Assembly: GCF_030272615.1 (NCBI RefSeq)
Contig: NC_081413.1
Location: 601,958,709 to 602,022,708 of the forward strand
Direction of reading: 5' to 3'
From: Cryptomeria japonica
Lineage: Eukaryota > Streptophyta > Pinopsida > Cupressales > Cupressaceae
Length of the DNA: 64,000 nt
A program made the translations under genes and the position numbers. A model generated the notes under the pieces. That model ran no database searches. It had not been told where the DNA came from and worked only from the letters and a program-made list of their open reading frames with translations. Every line of letters begins with the position of its first letter. The stretch's first letter is position 1. Positions 12,708-25,830 of this stretch are shown here, piece after piece.

Positions 12708-14218
12708 TGGTGCAGGAGCACCTCATCAAACCCTTCAAGATGACATGACAGACTCTGATAAGGGAGGATAAGGCATTAACAATGTCTTTAGGATTTTTAA
12801 TATAGGTTTTTAATCATGCATTATATGTTTGTAATAATGAATCCTATCTTGTGAGTCAAACTCCTATTTTGGCATTTCTATGAGCCAATTAGGAATTTTG
12901 GACAATAGGGATCCAATGTGTTAGTTTTGAGTGTTTTAAGGTGTTTTAGGAGAGGTTGAACTTGACCCAAGGCATTAGGAGGTGAAAGATGACATTTTGA
13001 CAACTTTTGCAAAAGTTGTCAAAAGTTGTCGTGAGCAACTTTTATGCACTTTTTGCATTTTGTAATTTGAAACTTCTCCAACTTCTCTAACCTCTTGATT
13101 TTCAGTTGAGAGAAGTTGAGAAATGGATTATACACCTTGAGGATCCAATTTCCAGGGTGTGTGATTGTACAGAGAAGAGTATTGATGCAAACAAACCAAT
13201 AGAATTCTGAGTTTTCCTGCAATTCTGGAGTTTTGGTTCGTGGTACGGTTCTGTACGAATTGGGATCCATTCCCAATGATGTGAATTGATTTGAGAGGAG
13301 AGTTGAATTTATTTTGATTTTTATTTAGAGACTTTATTGTGTGTGTTACTCCTGATATTTAAGTTTTGCTGTAGGTACCCAGAAAACCAGGGTTTACCTT
13401 CAGTTTTTCCTCATTCATGGCCATATCTTGCACTTTACCAATCTGAGGCTCATGGGATTTGGTGAAGGGAGATTATGGTCAATTTATTTTAGATTTCTTA
13501 GAGTGTTTTTCAGGAGGAGCAAGGTAGAGAAGTGTTTCAAGTGACCCTAGGTAGACATCTCTATGTGGCTACCTAGACGTTGAACAAACAAAATCACCTT
13601 GTGGCGAATGGCGATGCTTCCAGGCGTGTAACCCTGGAATCCCTATTGATTTATTTTTTCCAACATTCCCATTGGATTTTAACCCACCAATTCATTCATA
13701 TAAGTATAGTTATTTCACAAAAGAGGCCTAATTAGCCCTTTTAGGATAGTCAAATTCCTACCGGCAAAGACCTTTATTTTCCAGACCTTGACCCTTCCTT
13801 TTGGGTAATTTTATAACTTCCAAAAGGGTATTTGAATCCATAATTTTTTTACCAAGGTTTTTGGGAAGATCTGAACTTAAGGTCCCTTTACTCGCTAAAT
13901 AGGGCTACAAGTGACTAGGCCTAATTGAGGAAGTTTCTTAAGGAATGGGTATGAACTCTTGTCACTGGTATTTGTTTGAACTTGGGGAATTTTGTATGAC
14001 CCAAAACCAATGTGAAACTACTTTGTAACCCTTGGAGGTACCATGGAGTGTGTTGTAGCAAGATACCCTTAATTGAGCAAGAGAGGGTCTTGGAGATGTT
14101 GAGAAGATTGTACTAAAGTTGTAGAGCCTTTCCTTGATAGGATCCCATCCATGTGTTAAGGGGCCAATTTCATACATTTGGAGGTGTTTGGTAGGTAACC
14201 AGGAGAGCTCTGCATCAG
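12708..14218 (+). repeat. Ty3/gypsy 3' LTR (LTR3)
   Basis: Full-length LTR, TGGTGCAGGAGCACC to GCTCTGCATCA, preceded by the purine tract GGGGAGTA. It closes the LTR-int-LTR-int-LTR array. Confidence 0.85.
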
Positions 14219-15044
14219 GAAGGATCAAAAGGTTTTGTATCTTTTTCCTTGTAGTCCTTTGGTCCATATGTACACCAATACCCGTGTAAATTATAAAGAC
14301 TTCATATTGTTAATACTTATAGTTAAAAAATGATTAGAGACACTCTTTCACTTGACAATTGAAAGTATAAAACTTTTTAGTCAACATATTAATCTTACAT
14401 GTATTCTAAATAACTATTAATCTTATTTTTTGTATCAAAACAAAGAGGGAGTTTCCTTGAATGACTTATGTGAAAGAAATTTGGGTATGAGTCCCTTGAA
14501 CTTTCTTCCATGATAAAATCTTTCAATCTATAAACCTCAATTCAAGATGAAAATAATGTTGAGCCTTTAAGGACATACTTCTTCCTTGAAATATCTTTGT
14601 AGGAAAATTTTCCGCTACATAGGTGTTGAACTACTTCATCCATGATGTGAGACCAATCAACACCCATCTAGTAGACAATAAAAATGTTAGGATTTGGTTA
14701 TAAAATATCCACACATGGTATACCACATTTGGTAGATATTGTAGACACATTTGATAGCCATTCAAAGCATGCTATATTTATTTATTGCATTTGCGCCTAT
14801 TGTCAAAATTATAAGTTAAAATCTCAGGGATATCAAATGTAGATGTATGAATAATAAACTTTAGTAACATCATAAAATTACTTTTCTTTCATTTGAATGA
14901 AAATTTTGACATATGAATAATAATTATAGACTTGTTCAAAATAATATTTTAAGGCTTCTTAAAATAGTGTAAGCACAACTACTTGAAGGGGTGGGCAAAA
15001 AAAACTAAGGGTTAGGATATGGGTTGATGGAGATCACACTTGAA

Positions 15045-15168
15045 ACTTATTTAGTTTTTGTATGTATTTTGTGAAACATACATTTGTCACCTAAATTTAA
15101 TGATCAACTTATTTATTTTTTGTATGTATTTTGTGAAACATACATTTGTCACCTAAATTCAATGACCA
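15045..15168. repeat. 62-bp tandem duplication
   Basis: ACTTATTTAGTTTTTGTATG at 15045 recurs at 15107. Both units contain GTGAAACATACATTTGTCAC and differ at only a few bases. Confidence 0.9.
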
Positions 15169-15311
15169 ACTTTTAGGTTTGGTAAATTCAAATTTGTTCT
15201 AAGCTTATGTGTAGAAATTGATTTTCTATAGCTGAAAGGTAGGGTATTAATGCCTTTGTAGATATTGTTTGTAGTTTGGTAGCTCAAGGATAGAGTTTTG
15301 AGGGTGTTGGT

Positions 15312-15660
15312 TGAATATTATGTATTTTTGCAAAAGCTAGTTTTATTATCTAATTTCAAATTATGTAATATCAATGTACCATAGGTTGAGGTTTATATTT
15401 TGAGTATTGTTATAAGTGTTGTAATCTATTAGAGATAAATTTGTAAATAAAAATATTGTCCAAATTTCTTCATAAATAATGATATAATATTATGATTTTT
15501 GCAAAAGCTAGTTTCATTATCTAATTTCAGATTATGTAATGTCAATATTCCATAAGACGGGGTTTATATTTTGAGTATTGTAATCTATTAGTGATCGCTT
15601 TTATAAGTGGAAATATTACCCAAATTTCTTTATAAATAATGATGTAATCTTGTGATCTAG
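15312..15660. repeat. About 171-bp diverged tandem duplication
   Basis: Two units share TTTTTGCAAAAGCTAGTTT (starting 15325 and 15496), GGTTTATATTTTGAGTATTG, and an end reading CCAAATTTCTT then ATAAATAATGAT. Indels show this is older than the 62-bp duplication. Confidence 0.8.
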
Positions 15661-16515
15661 TTGTAATGAAAATTGACAATTTATATTCTATGATTTGTAT
15701 TCAAAAATTATATTCCAAAATGAACATATTTGAACATTATTATAAGTGTTTTATTTTTTTAATATTTTGAATCCATTAATTAAAATGTCCAAGAAGATTT
15801 CATAAAACATATAATAATTAATTAAAAAAATATCTAGATTAATACAAAATCATGATATAAAGATCTTATTTCAATGCCCACATTTTATGTAGATCACATG
15901 AATCTCCTTTAAAGAATATTCAAATTTGACCTTATTAAATTATTAGAGATGTGATTAAAACTTGATGAAAGAGAAACATGACCACTGAGTTGGATTCCTA
16001 ACCTTGACTAATTAGGGATTGGCTTGTTGGCGTGTGAGATTGAGTGTGATAACATTGAAAACATGAATTGAACTTGTAAAACAAAGCTGCATTATGTACC
16101 ATATCAGAATTGTTATAGAAGAAACTAGACAAAAATGGTTTTTTGGTTTGGATTTTGTTTAAGTTAATAGCTTGTATGTGTTGTATTCTTCTCTTTACAG
16201 ATTTTGACATGGGTGTCAACTAAGAGGAAGAAAAAAATGAGTCCTCCCTTAATACTACTTGACTTTGAATGATTACCCTTGAAATACAAACAAGGCTTAA
16301 CTTAGAAAAATAGAAAGAGTCTACAACTTAGTAGTCAATTTTCATTCCATTTACTAGCTTACCTTAGACACAAAATTAATGCCAATTTGTAATTTAATAA
16401 TATGATTGATTAGCTTATCCACCATTCTCTTCTTATGAGCATAAATACACAACACTAATGGATCTGCAAACATATCAGCAAGCCAAGAACACTTGAACTA
16501 TAACAGAGCTTCCAC

Positions 16516-16955
16516 ATGGCAGTCTGTATCATGTTAGCCTTTGTCTAGCTTAACATGAATCCGCTGCTAATTTTATTGCTAAAAATGTCACATCATTATA
16601 GTCCAGTTTTAGGTGCTGGTGGTGACATAGATGGTTCTCTTCAAGAGCCAACAATGCCTCTTAATTATTTAACAGTTCCCAAGGTTTCTGAAGGGTATGC
16701 AAATTTGTGGGGAGAACACCAAAATGTTTCAGAAGATGGTTACTTTGTTACAATCAGAGTAGATAGGTCATCCGGTAAGATAGCATTAGTAATGCAATTC
16801 TTTCATCTTTTTGGGGTTTGCATCTTTAATTTAAATTGAATGGAATGATGGAGATTGCAGGTAGTGGGTTCAAATCAAAAGAGACTTACATGTATGGCTT
16901 CTTCAATGATGTTGTTAAGCTCCAAGCGGGGTATACTGTAGGGATCATCACTTAA
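16516..16955 (+). pseudogene. XTH (GH16 xyloglucan endotransglucosylase/hydrolase) 5' fragment
   Basis: Exon 1 (16516-16774) and exon 2 (16861-16955) are joined by an 86-bp GT-AG intron (CCG|GTAAGA to TTGCAG|GTAGTG). The spliced text around the junction reads VDRSSGSGFKS, the typical XTH N-terminal beta-strand region, followed by YGFFNDVVKLQAGYTVGIIT and then TAA at 16953. XTHs normally continue with T-x-FY and the catalytic DEIDFEFLG motif; none is seen downstream. A TAG at 16546 also interrupts the putative signal peptide, which starts MAVCIMLAFV. The family remodels xyloglucan in the cell wall; this copy lacks the active site and is non-functional. Confidence 0.82.
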
Positions 16956-18309
16956 GGGTTAAATTGGACTATTTAGTATTATTAGAGCTAGATTTTTAGG
17001 GCCCCTTACACAAGGCAAGATGGAAGAATATGTGACATAAGAAAGAGAGAATAATTGTGCTAGGGTAAGATGGAAGAATATGTGACATAAGAAAGAGGGA
17101 AGAATGTGATAAAAATATGTAGTAAATTATAAGAAGAAAGAAAAGACTTGGTGTCACATTGGTGTGCAAATAAAAATAAAAATATTTAAAGAGTGGGATT
17201 GGTAAATTAAAGACCAATTTGAATGTTGTTTCAACTCGAAGTACATGAACAAAGTAAGATGAGGAAGAAGGTATAGATGAGTTGGGCAAGAAAATCGGTG
17301 TATGGCAGCACTAAAGGATAAATCAGATTTCAACCATAAATAAAGGAGAATTGCATGAAATGGAGAGAGAGAAATTTAAAATTCAAAATGTTTTGAGGGA
17401 TTGTTTTGCAAATAGAGAATTAGTCTTTGCCCTCATTAGCTCAACAAAAAACACCATTTTCAGCTTACAGTGTTCCTCTTTTAGTGTTGCCTCTTTAACA
17501 CCTGTAATTTGATCAAGAGATAATGAATTCACTGCAAGGGTATATGATCACATATAATGTGATACTTCCATCATGAACAATTTTGAGTCAATGGTAGCTT
17601 GGGAAGGTATATTAATTATAAATAAAGCAATCAACCAATTTTACAAGATGTTGTGGAATAGAGGAGAGGTGAAGTTAAGAAATTCCCACGCTAAATTACA
17701 AGTTGAATTTAATACTAGCTTGTTTTATTTCAGTAGTTTGATAGGTTATTCATGCCTTTTGAATAGGCATTGCAACTTATGAATATGAAATGAGTCTGCC
17801 AATAGAGAATTAGGCATTGCAACTTATCAATATGAAATGAGTCTGCCAACAGAGAATAAAGACTAATGAAGATTAATGATGGACAAGAAGAAGGGCTAAA
17901 ACAGAGGTGGTACAAATTATAAATTTATTTGTTTTGTGTTATGAACAATAAGTTTAAACGTGGACATTAAGTTTGCCTATGAGTTTTATATGGTTGTAAT
18001 TGTTTTGCTAGTTCTCATAGATTAGTGTTCAATTAATTATATTAATAGTTTGTATAATGAAAAAAATAGCTTGTATATTAACCCCATGGAGGAAGGCTTT
18101 GTCTCGGGTATTTATCATCAAGGAGATTGTACACAGCCCTCTAAAAAATGGCAATCAGATAGAGGAGAAATAACCTCTGCCTTTATTTTGCTAGTTTAAA
18201 TGTGAAAGCATAATGAAACAATCAACAACCATGCAATCAATAATTTATAAAATTGAGAACATGGGCAGTTTTTAAATTGTTTTTGAATTGCCAAACACAA
18301 GAAAAGAAT
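16956..18309. other. Non-coding, with two short tandem duplications
   Basis: No gene seen. A 50-bp-period repeat containing GATGGAAGAATATGTGACAT lies at about 17016-17100, and a 47-bp-period repeat containing AGGCATTGCAACTTAT lies at about 17765-17858. Confidence 0.55.
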
Positions 18310-19062
18310 TGACATAGTAGATTTTAGCTAAAACCCAAACACATACTATATTCTTAGACAATAATGATAGGAAGTTCAGGAAAACAAAACAACACCTACA
18401 GACTTCTGGTCAGGATTGTGACAAGAACAAAACAAAAGAATAACATAAATCGATAACAGATTGTATTAAGCACACAATACCTGAGTCCAGGAGTTATTAA
18501 TAATAACCAACACGAAAACATGTGAATACCAAAGGATGAAATTTATTAATACACAACATGCAATGGAAGTTGCATTCAATATTAGATGTTTACAAATAAC
18601 AAACTGTTCAAACACATATTCGACTTTTGTGGAGTGGCTTGTCGGCCTCTCTCCTTCTGCCACATTCACACTCTAAATTGCTGACCAAAAATCTCCCTCT
18701 CAAATGAATTTGCTTGCCTTGTTATATCCTTGGTTCTGACGCTGCTGACCGTTCGACTTCTGATTGTTCGACTTCAGCCGAAACTTCCTTTTTCTTGTCG
18801 GCCTGCCCCCATTAATCAGCTAATTCAAAATCTTCAATGTTTTTATCTAGTTTATTTTGGAGTCCAGTTTCTTCCAATCCACCTAACTTCTCATGTCTGT
18901 TACATTATCTTTTGTAACTGCTTCTTTCCATTATTCATTAATAGCTCATTCTCTATTCGATCTCCTACTGATGTGTCACCAAGATTTGTGTCTCTTGAGC
19001 TGAGGCTGCCAATAAGACCCAACCAACCAATTAGAAAGATCTAGCGGGATGCTCCTGCATCA
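18310..19062 (-). repeat. 3' LTR of the non-autonomous element
   Basis: 753 bp. The plus-strand edges are TGACATAGTAG and GCTCCTGCATCA. It shares long stretches with 19669-20418, for example AATAATGATAGGAAGTTCAG and TTAGAAAGATCTAGCG. Confidence 0.87.
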
Positions 19063-19654
19063 AACTCCCTAGGAGACAAAATCATGTGCTCCTACACATG
19101 GGCTATTAATCAACACTTTCCTGTATACTATTTCTTCATCCTTCATAAATCTTCATCTACCCAGCCTTGTCTTCGTCTTCTTGCATTTAGTCTTGTCTTG
19201 TCTTCATGCCTTTGTCTTTGCCTCTTTCAATAGGTTCATAACTACATCTTCATAAGGACACAAGGCTATCATTTCAACTACTCCCATCAATGGCGTAATA
19301 AAGGTTGCTAACTCAAAGGTTTGAAATATCCATCACTCTTGTTGTTGCTTCCTCACACAATCACCAACATACTACCATCTACCCATCCAAGACCCTGGAA
19401 GATGCACTACCACCCTTCCTTAGTGGTCTCCCTCTCTTTGCACCTTCTACCCAGCTTCATCTTGTTGGAGACAGTACCACATACCTCTTTCATGTTTGCC
19501 ACACACACACCTACACAAACCTCTTCCTTACTGCAGCCTTGATGAATCAACTTACAACCAAAGAACTTAGCAACACAAAATCTCAAACCTTTTAGCAAGG
19601 TACTGGTCCAGATTGCTTCCTTCGACGATCTATCTACACACTCAAGATCTTCTT

Positions 19655-19666
19655 GCTCTGATACCA
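19655..19666 (-). other. Primer binding site of the non-autonomous element
   Basis: GCTCTGATACCA on the plus strand is TGGTATCAGAGC on the minus strand, two bases from the 5' LTR edge at 19669. This is the same spacing as in the gypsy array. Confidence 0.9.
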
Positions 19667-19668
19667 AT

Positions 19669-20418
19669 TGACATAGTAGACTTCAGCTAAAACCCAAATA
19701 CATACTATATTCTAAGACAATAATGATAGGAAGTTCAGGAAAACAAAACACCTATAGACTTCCTGTGAGGACCATGACAGGAACATAACAAAAGAATAAC
19801 AAAAATAGATAATAGATTGTATTAAGCACCCACTACATGCGTCGAGGAGTCATTAATAATAACCAACACGAAAACATGTGAATACCAAAGGATTAACTTT
19901 ATTAATACACAACATATGATGGAAGTTGCATTCAATATTAGATGTTTACAAATAACAAACTATTCAAACACATATTCGACTTCTGTGAATTGGTCTGTCG
20001 GCCTCTCTCCTTCCACCGCATTCACACACTAAATTGCCGACCAAAAATCCCCCTCTCGAATGAATCTTCTTGCCTTGTTATATCCTTGGTTCTGACGCTA
20101 TTGACCATTTGACTTCCGACTGTAAGACTTTAGCTGAAACTTCCTTTTGCCTATCGGCCTGCCCACATTAATCGGCTAATTCCAAATCTTCAATGTTTTT
20201 ATCTAGTTTATTTTGGAGTCCAGTTTCTTCCAATCCGCTTAACTTCTCCTATCCATTACATTATCTTTTCTAACTGCTTCTTTCCATTATTCATTAATTG
20301 CTCATTCTCTATTCGATCTCCATCTGATGTGTTGACAAGATTTGTGTCTCCTGAGCTGAAGCTGCCAATAAGACCCAACTAGCCAATTAGAAAGATCTAG
20401 CGCGATGCACCTGCATCA
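19669..20418 (-). repeat. 5' LTR of the non-autonomous element
   Basis: 750 bp, adjacent to the PBS. The plus-strand edges are TGACATAGTAG and GCACCTGCATCA. Confidence 0.87.
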
Positions 20419-20423
20419 GGAAT

Positions 20424-23400
20424 TAAACACATTTTACAGCGAGACTATAGTTGGTATACAGAAGAATTGAACTGCAGGCACAAACACAGGAAAGGGTTTT
20501 AGTCAACGATACCCCAAATTGTTTGCAGAATTTGGATAGAGCATGGTAATAGGAGCTAATTAAAACTTTCCAAGGGTAGTTGATAATTGAAACTTTCAAA
20601 TTGTAGTTGGAAAAAAATTAGGAACAAAAACAAGGGTGGTAACGGAGAACAGAAAGGAGCAGATACGAAAAAAGTATGGAGGCAAAGGGAGGTGAGTTGA
20701 GTGGACCCCACACTACAACACATTAAGCTGTGAAAGCTTACTATGTAGTTTAAGTCGTATTATTGTCAATCTTAAATCACACACATTAAGTAACATATTA
20801 AGTATAGAGAATGTTAGTCAACTCTGAGTGTTTAACACTTTTAAGACTAGAAATGTATTCTTAATGTGATCACACACATTAAGCAACATATTAAACATAG
20901 AAAATGTCAATCAACTTTGAATGTTTAACACTTTTATGCTTAGAAATGTAAGTATAGTGTGTATGATTTAAGCCATTGAATAACATTTTGACATTATCAA
21001 CATATAACAATCACCTAAAACGCTCAACCGAGTTTGCAAACGAAGCAGTCATTCAGTAATTAAATCTAAAAGTAAATCTTAGCATGTACGACTGCTTGGC
21101 TAATGGTATATATATAAATAGTTGTGGAGGGAAAATAGCACAAGGTTGAGTAGGGAAAACACTAAAATCCCGAAATCACATGGTTGACACGGGATTCCCA
21201 AAACCATGTTCTCCCATCATATCTTAGCTTACATACATCTAACAATACAAGTCACATGGGTATCGTCATAATGTGGACATTTTTAATAGTGTGATGACGA
21301 TTGTAAAACCGAGGATGAATGTGGATCAGATTTTCTTTTAAGGAAATAGTATTGTGATCTGAACTTTTTATGTTTGTTCTACCAATAGAAAATGGTGGTG
21401 GCGCTTTCGTAGCTTTGGAAAACACTCAAATGGTTTGTAGTGTTGGTAGCTGTGGACTCACATCATCTAAAATAATTACTCGAAAAACAAAATTGTCTCC
21501 TACTTAAAATTTAGTGTTGGACAAACGCGGGTTGCATGCTTTGTCACATATTAAATCACATAATTCATTTCATTCATGAGGACGTCCTTAAGGAAACTGA
21601 GCTAGTTTGTACACAAACCAATGAGTAGCTTACAATTGTATTCACCAAACTTTTAGCAAAGATAAGTTTGTATACTTTCTGAGTTGGTACTAGTTATAAA
21701 AGTTCTTTATTTGTAAACTATATATTATAGACGAACTCCGTTATCTAATTGTTTTCTATGAAGCAATATTTTTTATGGCCGTTTATTATAAATATAAACT
21801 CTATTTAATCATACCTTAAGCATTGTCACATAAAGATACATTTGTCATGAAATTAAGAACACATCTCTCCATATATTTTTCCTATTTAATTACTATTTGA
21901 ATTGTTCAATTTATAATATAAAAAATCTATTCAAAACTCTCTAATTTAAACATATAACACACAATAAAATATACTCGTAACTAACATGTAATTATATATG
22001 TATACCCCTTCTCAAATTAGCATACCTATCTTATAGGAATATACCAAAAAATATCATATTTGTTCATCATTCTACTTAAATTTATTATATTATAATTAAT
22101 ATTATATTATGATATTGTAATTAATATTAAATTACTCGAAAATATGATTATATTATTATTTTTTGTACTATCAAATTATTATTATCATTATTTTAATATT
22201 TTTTTTTAATCCTTATTCTTGACAAAAAATTAGATTTTATGTAGGGACATTTTCAATCCCCCATAATTAATAATATTAGATTGAAATAATTACGAAGTTA
22301 GAACAAATTGATTGCTCAATCAAACTCAGTGAATTTAGAAGTGGAAGTAAAAGTATAATTAGTATTAATAATTAAAATTTAGTCATTTAGATGTATATAA
22401 AAAAAATAAAAATAAAAATAATAATAATAAAATGATTTTTCACTTTTCATATATTTAAATGCCACAAACACAAAATTAAATACTTTTAATTTTTATTCAC
22501 AGATGCATCCATATGTAAATATAATAAGCGTGGAATATAAAAATTTAAAAACATCACCATAAATCTTGCAGGAAAACATTTTAGCATTATCAAGATGTTT
22601 CAAACACCGAATGTGCTCTTCTTTGTCTTCAAATCAAGCACTCTTTTAATATGAAAAATTGCAAAATCATATCAACCTACAAATAACTTACGTCAACGCC
22701 AGACTGTTCCTTCAATGAAATAATTATAAGGCTGTATATATAATTTTTATAAAAACTTTAGAAGAAAGTGGTGGAAATTAGTAATGACAGAATTTTAATG
22801 AATCAAGAATCACATCTTAAGTTACCTTCAAGTTCTTTTTATGTGAACTCTTCTATATTTTGAATAATTCGTACCATATGATATACTATTGCTATTCAAT
22901 TGTAGGCCAATACAAATTGGTGAGTTGCCATTGTATGCCCAAATGATTTTCAGTAGTTGTGATAGTTAAACAAGAATATGAGAACAATCATGCCCTAATC
23001 GATGCATCCTATTCCTTCCCTCTAACAAAAAAATGTAAATATACACTACTTCTAGTGCTAATGGATACAATTATGGGTAACACATCTATTCTTAGCTCAG
23101 TTGTGTACGTAGTTAAGCATAATACAATTTTCTTATTAATTCTAATTTGATTAATATTATCTATAACCTATTTATACTTCTTGCCCTTTTTTTTTTTGTA
23201 TATTATTGAAGCTCTATCATTATTAAAACCTTCCACCTTCATTACCTAATTAAATCTCTTTAATTGGGGTGTAGATTGAACTTAGCAACTACACCTAAAT
23301 TATTAGTATTAGAAAAAACTTTGTATCATTTCTAGATGATATTGAAATCATCTTATAAATAACCATCTCTATTTGTATTCACACTCAAATAAGGATTCAA

Positions 23401-24089
23401 TATAGGAGTTAGTGATTCCTATTTATGAATGTTATTAGAATATCAAATTACAACTAGAAAATTAGGCCCTCAATATTGCATATTCAATTTTATTTGGTAA
23501 TAATTATGTAATAAATATAGTCCAATTCACATCATATTTCAAACATTGTAAATTTAATTATACTTTATGTTTACTATTATTGGTTGATAGTTTAAAATTT
23601 GAGGGAATTTTTTTTTATTAATGTTCTCAAAATATTGTAGTTACCACATTGCTTATCCAACTTATGTATCAAGGGATGTGTGACATCTCATTATAATGGT
23701 GAAATTTACATACTTGTACAATTTCTTATATAACTTTGTGCTTACTTTTAAGAACTATCTTGTTATATATGCTAGGTCTTAAAGCTATTTATTCACAAAT
23801 TTTAAAGAAAATATCAAAAATTAAAGTGAGAAGTTAACTTAAGATGATAAACTAGCATTTATGATTTGATAGTGAGAAACAATAGGAAACTTCATAGAGA
23901 GGGCAACTATTGTGATTTTTTAGGCTCTATTAGTCTTAAGTTTGTGTTCATTGAAGTCTAAATAGGAAAATTAAAGAGAAATAAAAAGATGAAAATAGTA
24001 TAAACATAAACCATACCCTCTATACTAAAAGATTTGAAGTATTTATTGATAATCCTTATTCTACTATTTACTAAATTTCACATCGGGAA
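20424..24089. other. AT-rich non-coding stretch
   Basis: No supportable gene. It contains a two-copy tandem repeat at 20777-20962, very AT-rich sequence around 21890-22450 and a short ATA microsatellite near 22417-22430. Confidence 0.5.
20777..20962. repeat. 93-bp tandem duplication
   Basis: TCACACACATTAAG at 20777 recurs at 20870. Both units continue with AACATATTAA and TGTTTAACACTTTTA. The copies differ at several sites. Confidence 0.85.
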
Positions 24090-25830
24090 CGAAAAGATTG
24101 GTGAAGATTTGGAGGTTTTGATTAGGAGGTCCTATATATTTGTTTTCTTTGTCATTCACACCAGCTACAGATATAGTATTATTATCCATGAAATCTTGAA
24201 TGTTACTCTTTAAAGCATAATAGTTCTCAGTATCATGACTGGGTTAAATGGTGATATTGGCAAAAGGTTTTTGGATCATGATAAGATGACAAAGGTTTGG
24301 ATCTATGAATTGGCTTGATGGGAGGAAGTTTCAACATATTAACATTTATCAACCTTGACATTATACTATGCAAATACTCAAAAAGAGGAGGAAATTATTT
24401 TCTAAAAAGTATTTGGATAAAGGGGCCATAGTTTGAGTATTTATGTTCTCATTTACCTTTATGCATCCTTTGTTAGGTTTAAACTTCACAAAGTATTGTT
24501 GAGTACTCTCATTCTTATCAACCATAGCCATTGAAGGAGATGATTCAAATTGACTCACTTGAAGTTGATAATTATGAAGAACTACACACAATTGCATAAA
24601 GGAAGTAAACTCAAAAAATAGAAGCTTATCCCTAATGTCTTTTTGTAAATTAGCAATAAAAATTATTTGAAGATTAATATTAGGCATAGGATAAGCAATT
24701 TGAGAATATAAATGTTTATATCTACCAATAAAATCAATCACCTTTTCTTTAACTCCTTGATTACAGTGAATCAAATTATTCAAAGTAATTTTAGGACCAA
24801 TATTATTGTGGAATTATTGAATGAAATCATTATCTAATTTTTGAAATGGTGTAATAGAATAAGGAGACAACTATTAATACCATTGTGAAGCTTTATCCTT
24901 AAAGGTTCTAGTAAAAAAATTAGCCTTAAGTCTTTGGTCATGAGCAAAATCACTACACAATGTTTGAAATATCTTCACATGAGTCAGGAGGTCACCTTTT
25001 CCATTGTACAACTCCAATTGAGGAACTTAAATATGTTTGGGAGGGACAACATGGACAATGTCATTGGATAATAGGCTTGCTACATCAAATGTGGGCATAT
25101 TAAAATTGGATTGAGCCATGGAAGCTAATTATTGTCATAAAGATGTAACAGTTTGGGCAAGATTATTAATGGTTGCTTTAGTGGATGTATTGAAATTGGA
25201 CATAATTGATTGTGATGGAAGAGTAACATTGTTGTATGTATGTGGAGGTTGAGAATAAGGGGGTGGAACATTATGATATGTGAGTATAGGAAATGATTGG
25301 GATACAAATTGAAGACTCATGGAAGGAGGGATATAAGAACATTGACTAACAGGTTGCCCCCATAATTGAAATGTGTAGGATTAACATTTTGTGTGTAAGT
25401 AGTCATGATAGAATATGTAAATGTAGGCACACTAGGCAAGGATGTAGGCATAGGAATGGAATGATTAGCTTGAGTAGTGGGTTGAAAGTAACCAAGGACT
25501 TCGACACAACTTTTGATTGATATGATATTAGTGTCAACAATATGAGCAAGGCCACACAATAAATCAACACCAATTTTATCACTATGCACCATTCTTTTGA
25601 ATTCTTTAATCAATGGGATTGCCTCACTTTTCGGGTATTGTTGAATCATACATTGTTGAAGATTTTCAAATTTATTCTCAATCTTCTCTAATTGGTCAAT
25701 GTTAACCCTAGTTAGTGATTCATCCACATGATGAGAATTATGAAGAGAATAGGAATAAATGAGATCATTTATTGGATTAAAGGAAGCACCAACATTCTCA
25801 TGAAATAAGTTATCCAAATTAGGCTCCATA
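24090..25830 (-). pseudogene. Decayed plant Ty3/gypsy gag
   Basis: The minus strand from 25829 gives an N-terminal region (MEPNLDNLFHENVG). It continues through VPQLELYNGKGD (near 25025) and DKASQWY (near 24880) into a helical gag region (24783-24361), ending near 24230 with a DTENYYALKSNIQDFMDNN-like segment. The order G-KGD, F-KD-AS-QWY and (H)DTE-C/Y-ALK-IQD matches the gag of plant non-chromovirus Ty3 elements. Stops and frame changes are frequent. The probable 5' LTR lies upstream on the same strand at about 26.8-27.6 kb. No protease or RT follows below 24090. Confidence 0.75.

Larger units (their letters stand above)
14219..15960. other. AT-rich non-coding stretch with two local duplications
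   Basis: No coding frame of note. It holds a 62-bp and a roughly 171-bp two-copy tandem duplication, listed separately. Confidence 0.5.
18310..20418 (-). mobile_element. Non-autonomous LTR retrotransposon (no gag-pol), minus strand
   Basis: Two direct repeats of about 750 bp flank about 606 bp of internal sequence. On the minus strand each LTR starts TGATGCAGG and ends CTATGTCA. The right copy is the 5' LTR: GCTCTGATACCA, the reverse complement of the initiator-Met PBS, lies two bases inside it at 19655-19666. A purine-rich tract (CCTAGGGAGTT on the minus strand) abuts the left LTR. Flanks are AGAAT and GGAAT, a 4-of-5 match to a target-site duplication. The internal region holds only short frames and no recognisable gag, protease, RT or integrase, so mobility would depend on a partner. 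Its size lies between a TRIM and a LARD. Confidence 0.85.

Noticed and set aside
2749-14223. Target-site duplication around the gypsy array
   Set aside because: AGGTA and GGAAG do not match; no 5-bp duplication can be claimed.
19305-19667. Coding genes inside the non-autonomous LTR element
   Set aside because: Overlapping frames on both strands have repetitive composition, and one merely reads through the PBS; no gag or pol motif.
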